64,000 bases of DNA from Chthoniobacteraceae bacterium (GTDB lineage Bacteria; Verrucomicrobiota; Verrucomicrobiia; Chthoniobacterales; Chthoniobacteraceae). Below the pieces are notes generated by a model, which had not been told where the DNA came from, ran no database searches, and was given only the letters and a program-made list of their open reading frames with translations. Position numbers and translations under genes: made by a program. The first letter of the stretch is position 1. Each line of letters starts with the position of its first letter. Below are positions 24,484 to 34,300 of the stretch, one piece after another. The stretch spans positions 120,089 through 184,088 of the forward strand of contig JAQGOL010000006.1 of the NCBI GenBank assembly GCA_028293625.1. Direction: 5' to 3'.

Positions 24484-24906
24484 TTAATTGCGAGGAGCTT
24501 CGTCGGCATCGATATAATCGAAAAAGGTTTGGATGTCGGCGCGGTTTTCAAAGCCGCCTTCAAGCTTGCGGCGTTGCAACATCTCGCTGCCGGAATCATT
24601 CCAGCCGCGTTTGCGCATGAACTCGTTCCAGACTTCGAGATCTTCCTCGTCGGGCTTGCGGCCTTGGGAATAACACCAATCGAGGATTTCCTCATCGCTG
24701 CCGCCTTCTTTGACGCGTTCAACCAACGCCGGGTAGGTCACCTTGAGAAAATTAATGCATCGTCCATCAAATCCCCCTCCCAGATTTGGGATATAATCGG
24801 CGGGCAACGCGCCTGCGGCATGAAGCCGGATTTTATCAAGCATCCGGCCAAAATAAGAAAGACCAGCGGTTTTTTCGTGGGGACTGCGAAGATTCTCAAG
24901 TGTCAT
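24484..24906 (-). CDS. DUF5069 domain protein
   Basis: A 140-residue protein that fits the DUF5069 family: N-terminal L-R-S-P-H-E-K-T-A-G-L-S-Y-F-G-R-M-L-D-K-I-R, then D-G-R-C-I-N-F-L-K-V, and a C-terminal W-N-E-F-M-R-K-R-G-W-N-D. The domain is common in Verrucomicrobiota and has no assigned function. The protein has no signal peptide, is acidic, and is probably cytoplasmic. It lies 121 bases upstream of the DUF1549/1553 gene on the same strand and diverges from the REC-MBL gene at 25026, so promoters in both directions must lie within 24907-25025. Confidence 0.8.
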   Translation of the reverse strand: MTLENLRSPHEKTAGLSYFGRMLDKIRLHAAGALPADYIPNLGGGFDGRCINFLKVTYPALVERVKEGGSDEEILDWCYSQGRKPDEEDLEVWNEFMRKRGWNDSGSEMLQRRKLEGGFENRADIQTFFDYIDADEAPRN

Positions 24907-25025
24907 AACGAAGGAAAAAGTAGCGGACGGCAGGTTAAAAGGGCAAGTCCGGGCCTTTCGTCAAAAGGCTCCGTGAAGGCTAGCTTGTTTTTTGCTCTGA
25001 AAGCGGGAACGATCGCATACCCTGG

Positions 25026-26360
25026 ATGAGAACCGTTCTTCTAATTGATGACGACCAAACGTGTCGCGCTCCCGCGGCGGAACTTTTCCGCCGTTTGCAG
25101 TGGCAGGTATTTGAAGCCGTCGATGGCCAAAGCGGTCTTGCCCTCGCCCTGGAACATCCGCCTGACATTATCCTCTGCGACTTGCTGATGCCCCGCGGAA
25201 ACGGTTTCCAGCTTTGCCGCGCAGTCCGGGAACACCTCGAACTGCGGCACACCCGCATCATCATTTGCTCCGGCCGCGATTTTTCGCATGACCGCACGAC
25301 GGCGGAGGAAGCCGGCGCGGATCTTTATTTGTTGAAGCCGCTGCTTCTTTCACGGCTCAAGGAAGCGATCGATGAAGTCATGGCGGTTCGGCCGATGCTT
25401 GAAACAGAGCGCCCGGTTACGGAGCACGTCTTTAGTGCCGAAGATTTAACAACGCGGATCAAGTTCTGGGGCGTGCGCGGTTCGGTCCCCACTCCCGGCG
25501 CGTCGACGGTCTTTTTTGGAGGCAACACTTCCTGCGTGGAAGTTCGCGCGCTTGGGGAAATCATCGTGCTCGATGCCGGCTCCGGCATTCGGCCGCTTGG
25601 ATTGGAGCTTGCACGGGAGTTCAAAGGACAGCCGATCAATTTGACATTGCTGATTTCGCATACGCACTGGGATCACATCCAGGGGTTCCCGTTTTTTCTC
25701 CCGGCGTATGATGCCAAGAACCGGGTGCATGTGCTCGGATACGAAGGGGCGCGGGATGGATTGCGCGCGACGCTGGCAGGACAGATGGAGAGTCCCTATT
25801 TTCCGATCGCCCTCAGCCAGATGCCGGGCAACATCATCATTGAGGAGCTCAAGGAGATGGAGTTTTCAGTGGGCGAAATTCCGGTGCGCGCCTGTTTTAC
25901 AAATCATCCGGGCGTCTGTGTCGGGTACCGGATTTTCACACGCGCCGGATCGGTGGTTTACATTCCCGACAATGAGACCTTTTCCAAGGATGGCACACAG
26001 GCGAGCAAATCGGGAATTCCCTCCAGCCTCGATTACGACATCGTGGAGTTTGTGCGCGATGCAGACGTTTTGATTGCCGATTCCCAGTACGACTCCGCCG
26101 AATACGGTTCACATGTTGGATGGGGCCATGGCTGTCTCGATGAAGTGGTCCGCCTGGCCATTGCCGGCAATGTGAAGCGGCTTTTTCTTTTTCATCACGA
26201 TCCGGCCCACGATGACCGGTTTATCTCGACGATGCTGATGAATGCGCGGGCCATGGCGAAAGCCGCCGGCAGTCCAATTCGTATCGATGCTTCCCGGGAA
26301 GGCGAGGAGATCATTCTTACCGCGCCGGCGCCCGTGCCACTCCCTCTCCAGGTTCCATGA
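25026..26360 (+). CDS. Response-regulator receiver fused to metallo-beta-lactamase-fold hydrolase
   Basis: A 444-residue fusion. Residues 1-120 are a receiver: L-L-I-D-D-D, D52 in I-I-L-C-D-L-L-M-P, and K in Y-L-L-K-P-L. Residues about 138-420 are an MBL hydrolase of the RNase Z/phosphodiesterase-like type, starting at K-F-W-G-V-R-G-S-V-P-T-P-G, with zinc motif S-H-T-H-W-D-H (about 210-216), a Y-I-P-D-N-E strand, D-S-Q-Y followed by W-G-H-G, and F-H-H-D-P-A-H-D-D. The catalytic half looks complete. It may be a phospho-regulated phosphodiesterase acting on a cyclic nucleotide or phosphonate-type substrate. No kinase gene is adjacent. The ATG has no Shine-Dalgarno motif. Confidence 0.85.
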   Translation: MRTVLLIDDDQTCRAPAAELFRRLQWQVFEAVDGQSGLALALEHPPDIILCDLLMPRGNGFQLCRAVREHLELRHTRIIICSGRDFSHDRTTAEEAGADLYLLKPLLLSRLKEAIDEVMAVRPMLETERPVTEHVFSAEDLTTRIKFWGVRGSVPTPGASTVFFGGNTSCVEVRALGEIIVLDAGSGIRPLGLELAREFKGQPINLTLLISHTHWDHIQGFPFFLPAYDAKNRVHVLGYEGARDGLRATLAGQMESPYFPIALSQMPGNIIIEELKEMEFSVGEIPVRACFTNHPGVCVGYRIFTRAGSVVYIPDNETFSKDGTQASKSGIPSSLDYDIVEFVRDADVLIADSQYDSAEYGSHVGWGHGCLDEVVRLAIAGNVKRLFLFHHDPAHDDRFISTMLMNARAMAKAAGSPIRIDASREGEEIILTAPAPVPLPLQVP

Positions 26361-26387
26361 CCGGTTGCCTTTCCGGGGTGAGCTTTT

Positions 26388-26789
26388 TCATTTGAAACCC
26401 GGCGAGTCCGCCCTGGCCTCCCTGGAGAGGCAAACCCGGTAAACCCACCAGATAAAAGCGATTTGAAATGGGAGTCGCAGCCATAAAATCGATGCCGGCA
26501 GCTGAACTCCGGGCCAGCCGTGAATCGCCACGTTAAGGTTCGCGGGAAAAACGGCAAGCAGCAACGCGATCAGGCCCGCTCCGGCATAGGCGCGCAACCG
26601 CGGGACCAACACTCCCAATCCGCCGATCATCTCGGCGACTCCGCTGAGTAAAACCAACGCATGAGGCGACGGAAGATAAGAGGGCATCATCGCCTCATAC
26701 GGAGCAGGATTCAGGAAATGGTTTGTTCCGGCGCCGAGGAAGAACACGGCAAGTATCCATTTTCCATAAGGTTGTGGGGAAGAAGGCAT
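26388..26789 (-). CDS. DoxX-like membrane protein
   Basis: A 133-residue membrane protein with four hydrophobic helices. The pattern (F-F-L-G-A-G-T-N-H-F-L-N-P, M-M-P-x-Y-L-P, V-L-L-S-G-V-A-E-M-I-G-G-L-G-V-L-V-P, V-F-P-A-N-L-N-V-A-I) is that of DoxX/DoxD-type proteins, which have been tied to quinone or thiosulfate redox chemistry and oxidative stress but are mostly uncharacterised. It starts 92 bases downstream of the end of the permease-kinase gene on the same strand and converges with the REC-MBL gene, with 27 bases between stops. Confidence 0.8.
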   Translation of the reverse strand: MPSSPQPYGKWILAVFFLGAGTNHFLNPAPYEAMMPSYLPSPHALVLLSGVAEMIGGLGVLVPRLRAYAGAGLIALLLAVFPANLNVAIHGWPGVQLPASILWLRLPFQIAFIWWVYRVCLSREARADSPGFK

Positions 26790-26881
26790 TGGGAGCAGTA
26801 ATTAAGAGAAATCCGGCCACCGATGAGTTTGGCACTATTTGAGGCAGTTTCCGATTCACCCTCGCAGCTCCACGCAAATGC

Positions 26882-29800
26882 TTACTCGGCGGGCGATTGA
26901 GCGGGAGGGGGGAGATGGCTGTTTAAGAAACGTTTTGTGCGTCTAAACGCGGCGACGGCACGCTGCTGGATGGCGGGGGCGGAGGAAAGGTCGCCTCGCA
27001 AGCCTGACTCTTCAAGGGCGTGGAAGATCGGGAGAAGGGCAACCATTCCGCACGTTGAACTCGCGCCCGATAGCTTATGCGCGAGTTTGTTGAGTTCCTG
27101 GGCGGCTCCGTTGCCGATCGCGGCGTCCATCCCGCTCATGAGTTCTTCAGCCTGAAGAAGATACATTTGCGCCAGCTCACGCATCGTCTGAGGATCCCCA
27201 TCGCTGGCCTCCCGCAAACGGCCGAGGTCGACGGGACATTCTTCATGGGAGTCGGCCTGCCATCGGGCCAGCGCGGCTTGCAGTTCGGCGGTGCGCACTG
27301 GTTTTGTCAGATAATCGTTCATGCCGGCGGCCAGGCATTTTTGCCTGTCACCTTCCATCGCGTGGGCGGTCATGGCAATGATGTGGACGGGCCGTTGTGC
27401 CTCCTCGCGAATGCGCCGGGTGGTTTCATAACCATCAAGTTCCGGCATCTGGCAATCCATTAAAATGATGTCATACGGGATGCGGTTAAGGGCTTCCAGG
27501 ACTTCATTGCCGTCCGCGACACTGTCCGCGTGGTAACCAAGCTTAAGCAGCTGCCGAAGCGCCACCTTTTGGTTAATCATATTGTCTTCGGCCAGGAGGA
27601 TGCGCGCGGTGTGCCTCGGCGATTCAGCCGGGGAATGTCCGTGAGCGGCCGGTTCGGACGGCTCGACCAATTGATGCGTGAGCGGAGGCGCCGCGACGCT
27701 GACCAGGCAATCATATAGCTTGGACTGTTTGATTGGTTTGATCAGGCATGCTTCAATACCTGCATCCTTGCCTGGTAGATCAATGAGATGCGTGGCAAGC
27801 GAGCTAAGGACAATCAACCGGGTTCGGCTCAGCGCGGGATCGGCCTTGATCGCTTTTAAGAGCTGCAACCCGGCCATCTCGGGGATTTGCATGTCTAATA
27901 TGGCGAGATCAAAGGGATCCCCGTTTGCGGCGTGGCGACTGAGCGTTTCAAGCACTTCGCTTCCATCAGCGACGGCATGGGAACGCATCCGCAGGTTTTC
28001 AAGTTGGAGCTGGAGAATGCGGGTGGTGTGATTATCCACGGCGAGCACGTGGAGCCCGGCAAGGTTATCCTTGTTGCCTTCGCTCGCCGACGCGCGGAAT
28101 TGCGGTTCAAACCGGGTCGTAAACCAGAAAGTGGAGCCTTTGCCCGGCTCGCTTGCCAAACCGATTTCGCCCCCCATCAAATTGACAAGCTGACGGGCGA
28201 TTGCCAGACCAAGACCTGTGCCGCCGTATTTTCGCGTGGTGGAGCCATCGGCTTGGTTGAAAGGTTGAAAAAGGGATGCTTGCGCTTCCTGATTGATCCC
28301 GATGCCCGTATCGGAGACTTCAAACCGCAGCATCGAACTGGACAGCTGCGAGACGCGCAGGACTACTTCGCCTTTCTCCGTGAACTTAATGGCGTTGTTA
28401 AGAAGGTTGGTGAGGATTTGCCGCAACCGCCCCGCATCGCCGCGCAGATAGGGAAAGACATCGGCTTTAACCAGGCCAAGGAGTTCAAGCCCCTTTGTAT
28501 GGGCGGTGTCGGCGAGCATTTCGATGGTATCTTCAACGACTTCGCGCAGGTTAAAATCGAGCGCCTCAAAAGTCAGCTTGCCGGCTTCGATTTTCGAGAA
28601 ATCAAGGATGTCATTAATGATCGTCAGGAGCAGGTCGCCGCTCTGGCGGATGGTCTCCACGTAATCACGCTGGTCCCGGTCGAGCCGGGTCTCGGTGAGC
28701 AGGCCGGCCATTCCAATCACTCCGTTCATCGGAGTGCGGATCTCGTGGCTCATGTTAGCCAGGAACTGCGATTTGCTGCGGGTGGCATCGAGGGCGGCAT
28801 CTCGCGCGGAAGCAAGCTGGAACTCGGCTTTGCGGCGTTCGGTGACTTCAGTGCGGATGGCGATATATTGGTACGGCTCCCGGAGCTGGTTCAAACACGG
28901 GACAATCGTGGTGTCGACCCAGTAAGCCGATGCATCCCGTGCGCGGTTTTTGATTTCGCCTTTCCAGACCTGCCCAGCCGAGATCGTTTCCCAGAGACGG
29001 GTGAAAAACGTTTTGGGATGAAACCCGGAATTGATGAGGCGGTAATCGCGGCCGAGCAGGTCTTCGCGAGCAAACTTGGAGACGTCGCAGAACTTGTCGT
29101 TGACGTAAATAATCTTGCCAGTTTTGTCGGTGATATCGACCAGCGCGTGCTCATCGAGAGCCAACTGCACGTCGTTGAGGCGCTGTTGCGAATCAAGGAG
29201 CGCCTCCTGAGTTGTCTTGCGCTCGGCGAGCTGGAGGGTGAGTTGTTCATTGGCAAGTCGCAACCGTTCATTGGTTTCCGTCAAAGCATTGCGTGCTTCC
29301 GACAAGCCTTCCCGCGCGCCTTCCAGCCCGATCGCGGCGCGGCCCACCTCCTCCTGGAGACGATTAAAGTTCACCGCCATATCGCCCACTTCATCGCGCG
29401 AATGGACAATGACCGGCGCGAAATCAAAGTGGGCCTTGGCCGCCTCCAGATCGCCGGCCGCCAAGGCACGCATTGCGCGGGTAAAATCAGCCAGGGTTCC
29501 TTGAACCAAGTGATCGGCCGATTTGGAGATCTCGACGGCGGCGTGCGCGATCATGCCTGGAAGTATTAAACCGACGGCGATCGTCAGGAGCGCGACGACA
29601 ACAAAAATGTCCTCCAGTGCAACGATGAGAGCCGAGTCCTGGCGCGGCACATTGTCCACGGCAATCAGGTAACCGACCGCATCAAGGGCAAGCACCAGGA
29701 GCATCGCGCCGGTCAGCTTGAGATGCAGAGTACGCGCCACAAGCGGGAGTCCCAATTTTTTGCGATCCGCCATTTTACGCCACGCATAAAGCGCGGTGCC

Positions 29801-31141
29801 CGAGTAGGCAAAAGCGATTCCGGCAAGGACGGTGCGCAAACCATACTGCTGGAAGCCGAGAACGGTGGAGAGTCCCCAGATACTGGCGGCGATTACGCCG
29901 AGGATGATGGTTCCGCGAGGAGCCCGGTAAGGACGCGTCATTTCCGGTTGATCCTTGCGAAGCAACCAGACCGCGATATTCGGCATGCCGATCCCGATCA
30001 GATAGGTCAGATTGGCGGCGGCAATCAGCCAGATGGGGTCGCCGATCAATAAAAAAGCAATTGCCATGAAGGCCGTGAAGAGGGTGGTAACCCATGGCGC
30101 ATCGGTCCTGGAACGTTTGGCCATGAACTCAGGTAGCAATCCGTCCTCGGCCAGCTGCGCCAAAGTGCGAGCCGCGCCAGCGAGCGGCGCAATCGTTCCG
30201 TGGAACATGTTAAAGATCATGAACCAGATTGCCGCGGCCTTGGCTGCGCCGCCTAGCAATGGGGCAAAGGTGGGGCCCAGGACCAGGGCAAGCTCTCTCC
30301 CAAGTGGTTCGGGCCCCAGCGTGCCGAGCCAGATAATTGGCAGCACGATGAAATAAAGCGATGCGAGCGCGGCACTGGCCAGCATCGCGCGCGGCACGTT
30401 TTTATTTGGGTCGATGGTTTCGCCGACGTGACAGGACGCCTGTTCAAAGGCCGGTGCGGCGAATCCGATCAGATAGATGCCGGCCATGACGCTGGTAATC
30501 TGGCCAAAAACGCCCGGGAACGGGACCGTGAGGTGGTAAGTAAACGCTCTTTGCCAATCGACGTTGCCGCTAAAAACGGGAATGACCGCGGAAAGAAACG
30601 CGAGGAGCGCCGAGATCGAGGCGATCGGCACAGCGAGCCGCATGACCCATTTGACCCCGCACAGATTGATGAAGGTAAAGAATGCAACAATACCGGAAGC
30701 CATTACCGCGATGGGAACCGTCGGAAGATATAGCTCGTGAATCGCCGCCGCCGAGAGGAGCGCGGTTAATCCGCAAGTTGGCACCCACCCCCACCAGTAA
30801 CAAACGCCGGTAAGATTAGCTAAAACAGGACTGTATGGTCGAAACGCTTCCGCACAGGTGGCCGCAATGCCGCCCACCCGGTTCGGATACATCATAATAA
30901 GCTCCGTCCAGCCCGGAGTGGCCGCCCAACTCAACAGCAGTCCGACAATAAGCAGGGGGACCGCAGCGCTCCCCTGGCCAATAATGGCGCCCTGCCCCAC
31001 AAACAGCGCCATAATCAGGAACAGGCTTTGATTAATGCCGCCCATGGCAAGTGCAGTGGTCCCAATCCAGCCAACGGTGCGGGGATGAAGCGCGTGTCCC
31101 GTTGCGCTTTCTTGAGGAGGCGAGGCGGGGAGCGTTATCAC
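26882..31141 (-). CDS. Amino-acid permease fused to hybrid histidine kinase
   Basis: A 1419-residue fusion. Residues about 20-460 form an APC-superfamily permease (A-M-G-G-I-N-Q-S-L-F at helix one, P-N-R-V-G-G-I-A near 87, L-A-E-D-G-L-L-P-E-F near 333), with around twelve helices. Two more helices (about 470-530) lead to a HAMP-like segment near 545-600, a coiled coil, a PAS domain (about 660-770), HisKA with N-M-S-H-E-I-R-T-P at about 796, the ATPase (D-T-G-I-G-I near 941), two receivers (acceptor Asp near 1082 and 1229) and an Hpt domain (A-H-K-L-S-G-A-S near 1355). The first receiver has V-D-N where V-D-D is usual. It probably couples amino-acid binding or transport to a phosphorelay. Start is a GTG. 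Confidence 0.9.
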   Translation of the reverse strand: MITLPASPPQESATGHALHPRTVGWIGTTALAMGGINQSLFLIMALFVGQGAIIGQGSAAVPLLIVGLLLSWAATPGWTELIMMYPNRVGGIAATCAEAFRPYSPVLANLTGVCYWWGWVPTCGLTALLSAAAIHELYLPTVPIAVMASGIVAFFTFINLCGVKWVMRLAVPIASISALLAFLSAVIPVFSGNVDWQRAFTYHLTVPFPGVFGQITSVMAGIYLIGFAAPAFEQASCHVGETIDPNKNVPRAMLASAALASLYFIVLPIIWLGTLGPEPLGRELALVLGPTFAPLLGGAAKAAAIWFMIFNMFHGTIAPLAGAARTLAQLAEDGLLPEFMAKRSRTDAPWVTTLFTAFMAIAFLLIGDPIWLIAAANLTYLIGIGMPNIAVWLLRKDQPEMTRPYRAPRGTIILGVIAASIWGLSTVLGFQQYGLRTVLAGIAFAYSGTALYAWRKMADRKKLGLPLVARTLHLKLTGAMLLVLALDAVGYLIAVDNVPRQDSALIVALEDIFVVVALLTIAVGLILPGMIAHAAVEISKSADHLVQGTLADFTRAMRALAAGDLEAAKAHFDFAPVIVHSRDEVGDMAVNFNRLQEEVGRAAIGLEGAREGLSEARNALTETNERLRLANEQLTLQLAERKTTQEALLDSQQRLNDVQLALDEHALVDITDKTGKIIYVNDKFCDVSKFAREDLLGRDYRLINSGFHPKTFFTRLWETISAGQVWKGEIKNRARDASAYWVDTTIVPCLNQLREPYQYIAIRTEVTERRKAEFQLASARDAALDATRSKSQFLANMSHEIRTPMNGVIGMAGLLTETRLDRDQRDYVETIRQSGDLLLTIINDILDFSKIEAGKLTFEALDFNLREVVEDTIEMLADTAHTKGLELLGLVKADVFPYLRGDAGRLRQILTNLLNNAIKFTEKGEVVLRVSQLSSSMLRFEVSDTGIGINQEAQASLFQPFNQADGSTTRKYGGTGLGLAIARQLVNLMGGEIGLASEPGKGSTFWFTTRFEPQFRASASEGNKDNLAGLHVLAVDNHTTRILQLQLENLRMRSHAVADGSEVLETLSRHAANGDPFDLAILDMQIPEMAGLQLLKAIKADPALSRTRLIVLSSLATHLIDLPGKDAGIEACLIKPIKQSKLYDCLVSVAAPPLTHQLVEPSEPAAHGHSPAESPRHTARILLAEDNMINQKVALRQLLKLGYHADSVADGNEVLEALNRIPYDIILMDCQMPELDGYETTRRIREEAQRPVHIIAMTAHAMEGDRQKCLAAGMNDYLTKPVRTAELQAALARWQADSHEECPVDLGRLREASDGDPQTMRELAQMYLLQAEELMSGMDAAIGNGAAQELNKLAHKLSGASSTCGMVALLPIFHALEESGLRGDLSSAPAIQQRAVAAFRRTKRFLNSHLPPPAQSPAE

Positions 31142-31274
31142 ATGAGAGGTATCAGAGAAGTGTAATTTCGCGTCAACACCTTGTTTGATGTCTCGCGGGG
31201 AACTCGAGCCCGGGGAGCAGCTTTGCTGCCACCAATCACATTCTGTCCGGAAGTTTTTCCCGCTCGCTTCCGAA

Positions 31275-31298
31275 GTCCGCCGCTTGGGCGCGGCGGAC
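31275..31298 (-). terminator. Stem-loop after the giant surface-protein gene
   Basis: A perfect 9-bp GC-rich stem (31275-31283 with 31290-31298) and a 6-base loop lie nine bases past the minus-strand stop at 31308. There is no T-run, so it may act as a weak terminator or as a 3-prime mRNA-protecting hairpin. Confidence 0.4.
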
Positions 31299-31307
31299 AG
31301 ATTTCAC

Positions 31308-34300
31308 TTAGCGCGTGGCACGGACGCGGACAAAGCGCCGGAGATCCAATGAGGCAGGCGGTGTGATCCGGTAACGGACATCTTCGGTGCCATCGCCATT
31401 ATAGTGCACTCCTTCATAAACAAAGGAAGAGGGCGCCGTGACCCAGTTCGCCAGATCCAAGGACGTCTGGAAATCCCATGTTACATCGTCTGCGCCAATC
31501 CGCCTGGTATAATGCACGACCGGTTCGGTGGGGGAGTTGAAGGAAATGGCAACCTGCACGGCACTTGGTGCAAATGGGGTAGTGCCCTGTGCGTATTCAA
31601 GGAAGTTACTGAGTCCGTCCTTATCGGGATCGGCATTGTCATCGGTGATGCTTAACTGCGACTTGAACGTGTCATAACTGACGACGTCCGTCACTCCGGG
31701 ATTACCATTTAACCCGGCGCTATGACGCCAGTTCTGAGGAAGCGCGGGATTTGGATTGGACTCAGGCCGGATCAGGACAAGACTCGGGCCATCTCCATCG
31801 GCGCCGGTTGGCCAGGGTGAACCATCCTGATAAGTCACGCTAAAGATAGTCTGGCCTCCGGTGTTGGTTAGAGTCAGCACTTCTCCGGTATCGGCGAGCT
31901 TGCCGCTGGTGAACGGGCCGAAGCGGACAGCTGCCGGCACCGAAGGATATCGGACGGAAAAAGCCGCCGGGGTGCGGGCTACAACAAGCCGTTCGCCCGG
32001 TGCCACGATCCGCGCCGGGAATGCGTAGTCTATGCCGGCGGTAAAACGCGCTCCGCTAATATCGACAGCCGCCGCGCTGATGTTCATCACCTCAATAAAC
32101 TCGAACTCATCCTCAGCTCCGACCGCGCTGTAACCGGCTTGCTGCTCGGCCAGATTCGGGAGTGCCGGATGATACATGATTTTTGAAATCACAATGTTAC
32201 CGGCCGCGGCCGACTGGGTGGTGCCGGAGTTGGTGATGGTCTGGCTGGTGGTGCCAACTACCGCTCCGTCAAAGCCGATAGCCTGAAGCGTAATATTGTT
32301 CACGCCGGGAGCGAGCGGGACCGAAACCTGCCAGGCGTTTGTACCGGTCCATGTAACTACAAGCGGTACAACACTGCCCGCCAGACGGATATCGCGGACG
32401 TTCACCCAGCCCGTGCCGCTGATGGTAACAAAAGGCGAATTTACCGTCGTATTATTGCTGGTGATCGCAAAGCTCACCGGCGGAATCCCGAGATTGATAG
32501 CGTTTAAAACAGTCGCACGGCGACTATCTACTCTGGTCATAAAGGTCGTGAGATCCTCATTAAGAACCGTACTGTAGTTTTGCGCAAAAGGTTGCAGATA
32601 GGCGCGGTTAAACGTGGTCGTGCAAATATCGAGAAGATGCCCGTAGAATGCCCGCAAATTGCTTCCCTTGCTGACGAGTTTGGTCAGGTCCGGGTTGTTA
32701 ACAAGCGGAGCTCCCGGGTCGAGGGCAAATGTAAAATCCATGTCATGCGGAAAGAAGATCCAGCGCATGTCGCTTGGGCGTTGATAGAATATCACGTTGT
32801 GCCCGCTGCCATCGCCTCCGTAATTGTCGCCGATGCCAAAGAGCGATTCGATCGCAAAAGAGCGCAGCCATTCATCGGTATCTATATATTTGGCGGTATC
32901 AATAAAGTACTGGGCATCGGCACTCCCGCTTCGGCCGAAAGTGGGCAGCCAGGTAAGAAGGCCACTATAGTTGTCGGCTTCCTGGTTGCTAAGATTAAGC
33001 CAGTGCCAGCGATAGAGTTCCTTATCCGCGCCGAGACCGCGTACATTCACGCCGGTGACAACATTGTCAGGCTCGGGAACTTTAAGGCTCTCCACATTGC
33101 CCGCGATGCTATTAACCGTCGGGTAGTAGATGTATTCGAACTTGAAGAGTGCTCCATCGCTTCCATTGGAGTACTGATTATCCAGATAGGTGGAATCAAA
33201 GCGCTGTTTGACCATGATCCCGGGCCCCGTGTGTTTTGCCAGCGGGGCGATGATGCGGCAGAGGTCATCTTCAGATCCGGGGATATTGCCGGCATGCGCG
33301 ATTGCATGCTTGATAAGAATCTCTTTCTGGCTGGTCTCATTGCCGGCGCCGGATCGATCAAGCGCAATGCCGGAATGGGTTCCGAGAAACTTGTGATCCG
33401 CCGGGAAGTCGATGTTGAAACTCACCCGGCTATCCTGGGCCCGGCCGCGTTCGCTCCCTTTCAGCCGTACGCCGCAGTCATAAAAGATCTCATTTTCGTT
33501 ATAGATAATCGTGCAGCCGATGTGGTCGTTGCTCATGACCGTTGTCACGACATGCATTGCCGCCGCATCAGCATCGGTCATGACAATACGCACATTGTTT
33601 GGCGATGAACCATTTAGAGTGAGACGCGCCTGGCCATCGTTCCATGGAATGATCGCCCGCGAGGCGCTCCCACCGCTTGGAAAGAACGAGGTGGCATTCA
33701 GAGTATCGGCAGCCTGGATATAAAACTGCACCTTGGCGCTGGCCGCCTGGCCGGGAATGGTCGCCCGGTATGTCCCATCCAACAAGGTCATCGGGAGACT
33801 CGTGAAACCGCCGGCGCCTACCTTGTAGAACAGAGAAAGGGAAGCAACTCCATCAGGGTCGTTCGCTGTGACGCTTACAACCGCAGCTTGGCCCGCGGCG
33901 GGCACAGCAGGGGAGTGCGTGAGGTTGTGATAGGTCGGCCCGATATTACTGACCGTTGTGGAATTCGCCGCGCCCGGGGTGCCTCCACCGGCTGCGATCG
34001 GCAGCAGGTTGGTACGCGCGAGGCGGTTGAAGTAGAGACGCGAGTTAAGCTGATTTGAGCCGGATACCCAACGGGCGCGATAGGAAATCTGATAGGTTTG
34101 CGCGCTGTTGATGGCAACAAAGCTGGCCCCGTTTTTGAGCGTGGTTTCCGCATGATTATGCATGTGCTCGGTGCCGCCGGTGGCGACCACTTTCAGCACC
34201 TTGCCCTGACCACTTGGGTCGTTGATGACCGTCGCGCGCTGATGGGTTCCCAGAAAGCGCCAGCCGGTTGTGCCGCCGCTTTCAAACCCGCCGTTCTGGA

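Noticed and set aside
27932..29569. 545-codon plus-strand open frame opposite the permease-kinase gene
   Set aside because: It is antisense to clear PAS, HisKA and ATPase coding sequence; its translation has no recognisable motif and reflects GC-rich codon bias.
32580..33608. 342-codon plus-strand open frame opposite the CotH region
   Set aside because: Shadow of the giant surface-protein gene, whose CotH motifs are on the minus strand.
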